Assembly (NCBI RefSeq): GCF_021646545.1
Contig: NZ_JAKIRP010000002.1
Span: 620,001-684,000 of the forward strand
Reading direction: 5' to 3'
From: Chitinophaga filiformis
GTDB lineage: Bacteria > Bacteroidota > Bacteroidia > Chitinophagales > Chitinophagaceae
Length of the DNA: 64,000 bases
Below, in pieces: positions 52,934 through 60,761 of this stretch. Within the stretch, counting starts at the first letter, position 1; every line of letters begins with the position of its first letter. The notes beneath the pieces were generated by a model, which was given only the letters and a program-made list of their open reading frames with translations, was not told the origin of the DNA and did no database searches. Made by a program: the position numbers and the translations under genes.

Positions 52934-54334
52934 ATGAAAATCAGACATGACTACCGCCGGCATACGCTTATTGCCGCCGCAGCACTCCTTTCGTTTATTG
53001 TAGGATGTAAGAAAGAGGCAGACGAGAGTATCGATAAGACGATCGAGAATTCAGCAACAAGTGTCACTACGACAACAGGCAGGACTTTTACATTAGTACC
53101 GGATGCATATGGAAGATTGGTCATAGATAATAAGGCCGGAACTTATAAACCAGGTGACGTTATTAATTTGAAGGGAAACTTTAAAGCGGTTTTCATTTCT
53201 AACATGAGTGGTACAGCAACTGCTCCTATTACTTTCCAAAACCCATCAGGTTCCGTTTCCTATTTTGGGAATCCTGCCTGGGCGGGAGGATCTTACCCAT
53301 GTGCATTGGATTTTTCTAATTGCCATTACATTAAGCTGGGTAGCCCGAATGGTAAAGCTTATTTTGTGATCAATGGTTCTACCACGACTGCAAGAGAAGC
53401 CTACTTCAACATTCACCTGGGCAACCACACTGACAACTTCGAGATCTACAACCTGAGCATCAATAACGGTGGTACAGGTATCGTAGCGAAGACAGAACCT
53501 GTTAAAGGCGATGCAAGTACTGCATATCCTAACTCAGTTATGTACAATCTGTCCATTCATGGTATTTCCATCAACAACACCAGAAATGAGGCAATGTACA
53601 TCGGTCACACTGCCACTTATTGGGACCTCACAGCCTGGGTACCTTACTATGGTACTACAGCAGGTATGACTGCAGGTCATCAATATGTACAGCCAATCAA
53701 ATGGAATGGTGTGAAGATCTACAGCAACGTCGTATCTAACAGTGGTCTGGATGGTATTCAGACGTCTGCGATCGATAACCTGCAGATCTATTCCAACACC
53801 GTGACCAATTGGGCTACACAGCAGAATTCCGCTCACAATGGTGGTATCCTGATCGGTGGACGTACAACAGCTACCAATACACACGACAACATCGTTCGTA
53901 ACGGTTGGGGTGAACTATGCCAGTTCTATGGTTCAGGTACCAATCACATTATCAAGAACAACCTGTTCGCTGATAACCAGGGTGATGGCGTGAGTATGAG
54001 AGGAGCTGCCGGTGCTGCCGTACAGTTTCTGAATAACACGGTGGCTAATACAAAGGGTAACAACCTGCGTATCAATGGTTACTCTGGTCAGACAGGTGTG
54101 AACATTGTAAGAGGTAACGTGTTCATTGCTCCGCTGAAAGGTGTTGGTACAATCTATCCTAAGTATTATATCTACACTGAGAACGGTGCTGTAGTGTCTG
54201 AAGGCACAGGCTCACTGGCAAACTACAAGTTCGCTACTGTAGCCGCTTCCGGTACCACTGCTACCAACTACTATCAGATTACCAACAAGACGCTTACTGG
54301 TGGTTACACATCCGGGTATGTGAAATTATACTAA
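52934..54334 (+). CDS. right-handed parallel beta-helix lipoprotein
   Basis: 466 residues. N terminus MKIRHDYRRHTLIAAAALLS ends in a lipobox FIVGC, so the protein is a lipoprotein. Repeats of about 22-30 residues with Asn/Ser ladders (NFEIYNLSINNGGTGI; NGVKIYSNVVSNSGLDGIQT; NLQIYSNTVTNW; HIIKNNLFADNQGDGVSM) indicate a parallel beta-helix, the fold of pectate lyases and other polysaccharide-cleaving enzymes. No catalytic residues could be assigned. Surface glycan binding or lyase function is inferred. Confidence 0.82.
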   Translation: MKIRHDYRRHTLIAAAALLSFIVGCKKEADESIDKTIENSATSVTTTTGRTFTLVPDAYGRLVIDNKAGTYKPGDVINLKGNFKAVFISNMSGTATAPITFQNPSGSVSYFGNPAWAGGSYPCALDFSNCHYIKLGSPNGKAYFVINGSTTTAREAYFNIHLGNHTDNFEIYNLSINNGGTGIVAKTEPVKGDASTAYPNSVMYNLSIHGISINNTRNEAMYIGHTATYWDLTAWVPYYGTTAGMTAGHQYVQPIKWNGVKIYSNVVSNSGLDGIQTSAIDNLQIYSNTVTNWATQQNSAHNGGILIGGRTTATNTHDNIVRNGWGELCQFYGSGTNHIIKNNLFADNQGDGVSMRGAAGAAVQFLNNTVANTKGNNLRINGYSGQTGVNIVRGNVFIAPLKGVGTIYPKYYIYTENGAVVSEGTGSLANYKFATVAASGTTATNYYQITNKTLTGGYTSGYVKLY

Positions 54335-54345
54335 GAGCGCATAAG

Positions 54346-54417
54346 TACGGATTAGAATCATGATTGAAAGTGCTGCGGGAGATAGTCACGCCATGTTCTC
54401 CATGATTCTAATCCGTA
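54346..54417. terminator. long hairpin between convergent genes
   Basis: TACGGATTAGAATCATG (54346-54362) pairs perfectly with CATGATTCTAATCCGTA (54401-54417), 38-nt loop, then ATTTTTA. It begins 12 nt after the beta-helix stop and ends 18 nt before the nuclease stop. Confidence 0.75.
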
Positions 54418-54434
54418 ATTTTTAATCGCTTTTG

Positions 54435-55784
54435 TTACTGATTATCGGTCCGTGCTTCCACAACCTGCTGGATGTTTGCAGGTACATTAGATAACAGATC
54501 ATAGCCGGTTGCGGCTTCTATCGCATCAACACTGGTACGGTAGCTTTTCCAGTCTGTTCCTATGCTGTTGACGTTGGGTGTATTTACCGCGATCACACGT
54601 GTGGATGAGGTTATACGGCTAAGATCATTATTGCCATTGGAGAGGACAACTATTACTTTCCAGACATTGGATGGTACTGTTACATGACCATTATCTATGG
54701 TGGTTGTTGTGCCTCCGTTACTTCCGGTGCCACCGGTACCGTAATTTCCCATTATTACATATACCTCATTGCCTGCTGTAACGAGCGAGCGGGTGTACAT
54801 TTCCAGGTTATTCCATGTCTGTTGATTGTTCTGCGGCGCCTGTGGGATCATGTTGGTCATCAGGAAGGTAGAAGAATTGGCTGCAACGGTTGATGTTCTG
54901 TCGGCAGAAGGACAGTTATGTCCGCGATCAAACCCACTGCCTGAATAACTGGTAGCGCCTACCTGGTACCATCCTGAAGGCAGGCTGGTATTGGCTCTGA
55001 AGTCATCCTGGCGTGCCGCGCTTCCCAGGTCAGAACTGCTGATATGCCAGCTTACCCAATTGGGTGTCCCTCTGACATTATTGTAAGACAGTATGTAATA
55101 TGTCTGATCCATCAGGTAATTGGTGGGGTAAGACGTGCTGGCCACAGCGCCACTTGGATTGCCCAGCAGCAGGTGACTGTTGTCTCCCGGGGTACCGCCT
55201 CCGCCGGAAGTGCCGGTATTGATGGTGATGTTGTCGATGTTAATACGGTTGCTGCCACCAGATACCTTACGGATAGACAAGCGGATGTTACCCGTTACAC
55301 TGAGGGTGAAGGTAGCCGTTTGTAGTGTAGTGGATGAAGTGGTGATAGTACTGCCGGTCTGGCTGTAAGTACTGCCACCATCGGTGGAGATCCAGAGCTG
55401 CCAGGTACTGCTGCCATCCGAGCCAAACACTGCATGGGAGATAGTGATGGTGTTGGCGCCGGAGGCATTGAAGTTCATGGTGATGGCCCCTGTATTACGG
55501 ATACGGGCAGAGGCAGCGCCGGTCTTGGCGTCTGTTGACAGATTACCGATAAGTGCGTCGTTGAAATTCCAGCTGCCGCTGCCCAGCGTTACGTTGGCGG
55601 CTGCGTACGCAGTTTTAGTGCCTGATTCAAAATCTTCCGTCAGAGAGACAGCGGCAATAGCTACCTCATTTACCACACCTTTTACAGGTGGAGTGGGGCG
55701 TGGTGTGATCTCTTCTTTCGTACAGGAGGCAATAAAGAGGGAAAGGACTGCTATCCAGAGCAGTTGAGGGGAAAGGGTTTTCAT
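54435..55784 (-). CDS. DNA/RNA non-specific endonuclease lipoprotein
   Basis: 449 residues. Lipobox FIASC with Cys21. Residues about 45-190 form a carbohydrate-binding-type beta-sandwich (FESGTKTAYAAANVTLGSGS; NRINIDNITINTG). After a Gly-rich linker, the nuclease domain about 200-440 has the DRGH active site (Asp286-His289) in SGFDRGHNCPSADR and the metal-binding Asn region TNMIPQAPQNNQQTWNNLE. Predicted to degrade extracellular nucleic acid at the cell surface. Confidence 0.92.
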   Translation of the reverse strand: MKTLSPQLLWIAVLSLFIASCTKEEITPRPTPPVKGVVNEVAIAAVSLTEDFESGTKTAYAAANVTLGSGSWNFNDALIGNLSTDAKTGAASARIRNTGAITMNFNASGANTITISHAVFGSDGSSTWQLWISTDGGSTYSQTGSTITTSSTTLQTATFTLSVTGNIRLSIRKVSGGSNRINIDNITINTGTSGGGGTPGDNSHLLLGNPSGAVASTSYPTNYLMDQTYYILSYNNVRGTPNWVSWHISSSDLGSAARQDDFRANTSLPSGWYQVGATSYSGSGFDRGHNCPSADRTSTVAANSSTFLMTNMIPQAPQNNQQTWNNLEMYTRSLVTAGNEVYVIMGNYGTGGTGSNGGTTTTIDNGHVTVPSNVWKVIVVLSNGNNDLSRITSSTRVIAVNTPNVNSIGTDWKSYRTSVDAIEAATGYDLLSNVPANIQQVVEARTDNQ

Positions 55785-56217
55785 AGTGATTGAGTTTTAG
55801 TCAGTCTAAAGGTATGGATACTGCCGGCGATGGGAAACAGTTTTGTATTAGTTTTCAATAAAATAATATTAGTGCAAAAAATGCTAAAACCGTTTACGCC
55901 GACAGCTGCAGCAAAATCCGGACGATAACAAAATTTTAGCATTTGCCCTGGCGGGCGGAGGTGGAAATTTATATGATTTTTCTACATATGTAGTGCGCAT
56001 CGAAAAAAGATGAAAATGAAAAAGCTTCCCTGACAGCCTCATCTTCGTATCAGGCACACAAAAATGGGAGGGTTCCAACTGCTTCGGGCCTATACGATTT
56101 TGGCGAAGCTTATGTATCAACACACGAATTTGGCGTGAAATGATTTTACAGGACATAAAACAAGAGAGGCTGTCCGCCGGAGCGAAACAGCCTCTTTCCA
56201 TCATTATGCCAGACAGA
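55785..56217. other. gap upstream of the nuclease gene with inverted repeats
   Basis: 433 nt without a gene. AAATGCTAAAA (55879-55889) and TTTTAGCATTT (55934-55944) form a perfect 11-bp inverted repeat with a 44-nt loop, 95 bp upstream of the nuclease start. A minus-strand frame at 55884-56204 looks random. The A2M gene terminator is at the right end. Confidence 0.45.
56165..56195 (-). terminator. terminator of the A2M-like gene
   Basis: AGAGGCTGT (56165-56173) pairs perfectly with ACAGCCTCT (56187-56195). On the minus strand it is followed by CTTGTTTTATG. It lies 22 nt after the stop codon. Confidence 0.7.
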
Positions 56218-59200
56218 TTATTCTATGATTGTTACTTCCGTTCCCTGATTCCAGTGTTTGTATTCGGGCATGTAATACAGATAGGCAGTACTTGCTCTTC
56301 CTCTGTATTTGCCTGCAATTTCCGCCTTAAGATCAAGATTGACCTGTTTGGTTTCTCCTGCTGCAAATCCCATCCAGTACAACACCAGGTAGTTGTCGAA
56401 GATCTCATAGTAGGCTACCTGATTTTTTTCCATGATCTCTTTTAGTTGCCATGGCTGTACCGTTAATCCGCCGGGTATCCCGATCTTAGCGATACTCATT
56501 GGCTGCAGATAGTCTTTGATATTCTTCACTTCTACCTGCATTCTTACTGTCTCGCCGACTTTTGTGTCAGCTGCAGAGAGATGTGTAGATAATTGCAGTT
56601 CTGCTTCCGGATCATTCGGAGGAAGTAGTGTGTAGTACGCCAGTTCCAGCTGATAGGGAACTGTTTGTTTTTCGCTGGCATATGTAACAGAGAAAGTATT
56701 GTCCCCTTCCTCAATATTGGTGATCATATCCCTTCCGGCAAGGGTTGTTTTATCATTTACTTTTATTTCTATTTTTGATGCAGCTGAGATCTCACCCATC
56801 AATCGCCTGTATTCAACGATGGCCTGCAGTGCAAGTACCGTCGCTTGTGTAGAGCCATATCCATAGTAGGTCTTTTCGCCCAGTATACGGGATATCACAT
56901 TGCCGATAATAGCCAGGTCTGGAGATTTTTCTCTTGTAAGGGCCAGGGCATACAACGACATTGTTTCTACTCTCAGGGATGCCGCCCTTGAATTTGTTAC
57001 ACTGGTTTCTGACTCGAGTTTGGTTTCCTGCAATGCCTTCATCAGTTGAGAGAAATCTTTCTCATTCTTCATATTGCTGGCGGCAAGCGCCATCATTGCC
57101 AGCTGATAGGCGTCTTTGCTGTTCAGTGCCTGCTTAACCGCTGTTTCGTATTCCAGTTGTATTTCGTTTCCAACACCAGCCTGTGTGAGTGCATATACGA
57201 TATAGATATTGGCGATCTTGTTTGGCACAGCTCTAAAAGCATCATATCCGTTTTTAGCAATGGCAAACGTGCCTTTGCCATCCCTGCGGCTTAACAGGAA
57301 CTTCTTTGTACGGGCAAGCATTTTTTTATCGACGTTGATGAACTCCTGCATGTCAGTAAACTCCAGCAGACCATAGGCCGTGAGCGCTTCATGGGCTGGT
57401 GTTTTACCGAACCATTCAAAGCCATTTTCTGCGGTTTCAAATCCGATCAACCGCTGGTAACCTTTTTTGATATAGGTCAGCGCTTTGTTCTCAATATCCG
57501 GATTGCTCTTATTAGCTGAACGAAGATATTTTAAGATGTAAACGTTGGGATAGGTGCTGGAAGATGTCTGCTCAAAGCAGCCGTACGGCTCTCTCAGCAT
57601 GGATTCTATATCGTTGAGCAGCTGTCCTTCCAGGTTGTTAAACAGTTTCAGCTCTGTTGCCAGGCTACCGGCCATCATGTTCCTGATCGTGAAATTGGTG
57701 GTCGTGGCTTTATTCCCTGAAATAGTCGTAATAACCGGGAAGCCGTTACTGTTCACTGTGATGGGCAGGGAAAGCTTTTCCGTGTTTGTGGCGGTGGCGA
57801 CAACAAATTTGATATCTCCCTTGACAGCAGCAGTGGCTTTTACAGGAATGAGCACCTGTGTGGCGCTGTCTGCCGCGATCTCAACATTGCTGTTGTAGTT
57901 GCCGGCAACCATGTTATCTGGCAGTACGGTACTGATATTGGCAGAAATAGCTTTACTGCTGCTATTCCTGATAACGAGCGGAATCAGTGCATTGTCGCCA
58001 ATGGTCATATAAGGCGGTATCTTGGCGTCTACACTCATCGGCGGCTGTACAGCATAGGTCATTTCTGTTCTGCCAGGCTTACCATTATACCCGATACCTT
58101 CGGCAATAGCACGGAAAGTAGTAGTCGCATCAGAATTATAGAACTCTATTTTAGCCTCTCCGTTTCTGTCTGTTTGAACAACAGGGTTCCAGTAGATTGT
58201 TTCCCTGAAATCGTCCCTTTCTGTTGTTTCCGGGGAGTAGTATTTAGGCGCATAGAAGCGTCTTGCTATGGTAAAGGTATTGTTCTTTGCCTGTACAGAT
58301 TTGGATGCGTAATAGTAGGTACGGTCAAGGTTGATAACAGTTTTTGGGCTTTTAGCATTTCTGGTAGTAACAAGGATCACACCATTTGTACCTCTGCTAC
58401 CATAAATAGCGGTGGCGTCAGCGCCCTTAAGGACATAAACACTTTCGATGTCAATAGCCTTAATAGCGTCATCCAGCTTGGTGACTGGAATACCGTTGAC
58501 GATAAACAAAGGCTGATCTAATCCGGAGATGGAGTTGGTACCTCTTATCTGTACCTGGGCAACATTGCCCGCAGTTCCTGTGGCCTCAGTAATCTTGATA
58601 CCGGCGACCTTACCCTGTAGCTGTTGCACTGGATCGCCGGAAGTAATCTCCTCTTGTTTCACCGTTACAACAGCTCCTGCTGTTACCGACTTCTTTTGTA
58701 TACCAAGGCTGGTAACTACGACTTCCTGGAGTGCTTTCCCATCGCCTAAGTTTGGGAATGCGTTGTCAAGGTTATCTATAGCTTTTTTGACGGGCGCGTC
58801 TTCTGGTTTCGGCGCTTCATTCAATGCCAGTAAGGGCGGAGGCAGACGGTCGTCGTTATCAAACGGATCTTTTGTCTTCCTGGCCGGCATAGGTGTGTAA
58901 CCATTACCCTGTTCCAGTATCTTGATAGTGATAGGTTCTTTTTTACGGGCAGAACGGGCTATGAGATGATAGTTCAGGGCAGGAGTGATGTCTGTAAAGA
59001 AAAAAAGGCCATCATCGCCCGTGGTTTGTTGCACTGCATTTCCACTGGCATAGATATGCTTATCTGTACCACTGACAAGATACACCGTTGATTTTACCGG
59101 CTTGCCATTGTTATTCTGTATGATTCCACTGAGCACATTATTCAGGTCCGGATTATACTTAGGCTTGCCTGTTTTTTCAATATAGTCAATGTAGTCAAAG

Positions 59201-60756
59201 TAGCGGTAGCCATGTGTCAGCATGACCAGGTCAAGTGAAGCAATGGCTGTTTTTTCTTCCTGTTTAAAATAGAACTGAGGCTCTTCTATCTTACCATGAA
59301 GCTCAGAGCTCATCAGCAGCCAGGAAAGGATGTGGTCCTGTTTATCGTCGGCCAGCGACCATAATTTATCATCTATTACTGACAGCGAGAAGTTCGAAGG
59401 CACAGGTTTTCCGTTTTCATCCAGTGTTTTAAGATGAAGTGTCACCTTTTCACGCGGGAGATATTTACTTTTATCTGCAGTTATTTTTACGTGTAATATC
59501 CTGTTGGGATGCAGGAATACAATTCTTTCCGCAAGCGGGATGCGTTGTTCATTGATGATGGTGAACCGTGCGATACCAGCGGGAAAATCCACAGGGTCTA
59601 CATCAATCAGCTGTTCTCCTTTTTTGAGAACAATCTCCTTACGATAATACACGTCATCTTTACTCTGGCCCACCAGTCTGACTTTCATGTCCTGCGTAGC
59701 GTTTAGTTTGAACTGTAACAGTTTTTCCTTTCTGTCAATGTTCATAACGATGCCTTTCTTTGCGGCAGCTGGCAGGTCAAAAGGCTGTTTTATTCCCGAA
59801 GGGGAGATAATCCGTGCGCTGTACGTTTTCCCCACCTGTGGGGTGAAGGAGAACTGCCCCATGCCATCATGGTAGCTGGTGAAAGTAGCGGCAACATTTC
59901 CGCCGTTGTCGAGTACCTCACCTTTTACATCGGCAGGTTTACCAAATTCATTAATAGCCTTAAAAGCAATATTGGTCGGGATACTCTCAATGAAGGTACC
60001 TCCCTCCGGCATAAACTGCAGATCGATCTTATTGAGTGCAATAGGTATACTTCTTGAAATGGCTTCTGTATAAGCGCCATAATTGACGGTGACGTTCAGC
60101 ACGCCATCATTAGTATTCAGATCTGCCGGCAGTTTGAAGCTGATATTGGTCTTACCTTCCCCATCAGTTTTAGCCCTTGCATTTTCAACGCTTTTCCCGG
60201 CAAGAGATACCGTATATTTTATTTCATAGTTTGGAATGGCTTTGTTGGATAGATCACGAATGGAATAAGCTGCAACGACTTCATCTCCCGGACCATAGCC
60301 TTTTCTTGGAAAATCGAGTTTCATCAATACCCTGGGAGCGATCACTTTTTGCAGCGTGATCTCTTTGGTGAACCAGGTTGATTCTTTTTCGTTCCTCATC
60401 CAGGTGGTATAGGCTCTTATCTTATACACGCCGCCAGTGGCTGACTGGCCAAACTCGTAATGTCCTTCGGCGTATCCTTCATCAACTCTGTAATTCAGCT
60501 TTTCCAGTACACTGCCGGAAGGGCCTACTATCTCCACATACACAACATTACTGATCACAGAAATTTGCTGGTTCTTGGCATTTACAAGGTATACTTTAAA
60601 AAACAGATCATCGCCGGGTTTAAAAAACACATGATTAGTCTGTATATAGATCTTTTCTTTATTGTCATTGTATGCTGCCAGTTGCGCATTCCCTTTACCC
60701 GTAAAGGCAAGCAGGAACAGTATGAATAAGGTATAAGCTTTTATATAAGTGTTCAT
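56218..60756 (-). CDS. alpha-2-macroglobulin-like protein with internal carboxypeptidase-regulatory and TonB-receptor plug domains
   Basis: 1512 residues. Signal peptide MNTYIKAYTLFILFLLAFTG. MG2-type domains about 30-500 (KEKIYIQTNHVFFKPGDDLF). About 535-625: a carboxypeptidase-regulatory-like domain (NVLSGIIQNNNGKPVKSTVY). About 676-800: a SusC-type plug with LQEVVVTSLGIQKKS, QIRGTNSI, FIVNGIPV and YGSRGTNGVILVTTR. About 800-1040: A2M family domains (RFYAPKYYSPETTERDDFRE; YWNPVVQTD). About 1040-1340: thioester domain with Cys1060 and Gln1063 in YGCFEQTSSSTYPN, so the CxEQ thioester is intact. Then receptor-binding-like domains. A2M proteins trap proteases; the plug is unusual. The barrel-only gene is 5 nt upstream. 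Possibly both proteins form one receptor. Confidence 0.92.
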   Translation of the reverse strand: MNTYIKAYTLFILFLLAFTGKGNAQLAAYNDNKEKIYIQTNHVFFKPGDDLFFKVYLVNAKNQQISVISNVVYVEIVGPSGSVLEKLNYRVDEGYAEGHYEFGQSATGGVYKIRAYTTWMRNEKESTWFTKEITLQKVIAPRVLMKLDFPRKGYGPGDEVVAAYSIRDLSNKAIPNYEIKYTVSLAGKSVENARAKTDGEGKTNISFKLPADLNTNDGVLNVTVNYGAYTEAISRSIPIALNKIDLQFMPEGGTFIESIPTNIAFKAINEFGKPADVKGEVLDNGGNVAATFTSYHDGMGQFSFTPQVGKTYSARIISPSGIKQPFDLPAAAKKGIVMNIDRKEKLLQFKLNATQDMKVRLVGQSKDDVYYRKEIVLKKGEQLIDVDPVDFPAGIARFTIINEQRIPLAERIVFLHPNRILHVKITADKSKYLPREKVTLHLKTLDENGKPVPSNFSLSVIDDKLWSLADDKQDHILSWLLMSSELHGKIEEPQFYFKQEEKTAIASLDLVMLTHGYRYFDYIDYIEKTGKPKYNPDLNNVLSGIIQNNNGKPVKSTVYLVSGTDKHIYASGNAVQQTTGDDGLFFFTDITPALNYHLIARSARKKEPITIKILEQGNGYTPMPARKTKDPFDNDDRLPPPLLALNEAPKPEDAPVKKAIDNLDNAFPNLGDGKALQEVVVTSLGIQKKSVTAGAVVTVKQEEITSGDPVQQLQGKVAGIKITEATGTAGNVAQVQIRGTNSISGLDQPLFIVNGIPVTKLDDAIKAIDIESVYVLKGADATAIYGSRGTNGVILVTTRNAKSPKTVINLDRTYYYASKSVQAKNNTFTIARRFYAPKYYSPETTERDDFRETIYWNPVVQTDRNGEAKIEFYNSDATTTFRAIAEGIGYNGKPGRTEMTYAVQPPMSVDAKIPPYMTIGDNALIPLVIRNSSSKAISANISTVLPDNMVAGNYNSNVEIAADSATQVLIPVKATAAVKGDIKFVVATATNTEKLSLPITVNSNGFPVITTISGNKATTTNFTIRNMMAGSLATELKLFNNLEGQLLNDIESMLREPYGCFEQTSSSTYPNVYILKYLRSANKSNPDIENKALTYIKKGYQRLIGFETAENGFEWFGKTPAHEALTAYGLLEFTDMQEFINVDKKMLARTKKFLLSRRDGKGTFAIAKNGYDAFRAVPNKIANIYIVYALTQAGVGNEIQLEYETAVKQALNSKDAYQLAMMALAASNMKNEKDFSQLMKALQETKLESETSVTNSRAASLRVETMSLYALALTREKSPDLAIIGNVISRILGEKTYYGYGSTQATVLALQAIVEYRRLMGEISAASKIEIKVNDKTTLAGRDMITNIEEGDNTFSVTYASEKQTVPYQLELAYYTLLPPNDPEAELQLSTHLSAADTKVGETVRMQVEVKNIKDYLQPMSIAKIGIPGGLTVQPWQLKEIMEKNQVAYYEIFDNYLVLYWMGFAAGETKQVNLDLKAEIAGKYRGRASTAYLYYMPEYKHWNQGTEVTIIE

Positions 60757-60761
60757 GGGTC

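Noticed and set aside
55884..56204. 106-codon minus-strand frame before the nuclease gene
   Set aside because: Overlaps inverted repeats and a terminator; Cys/Arg-rich random-like product.
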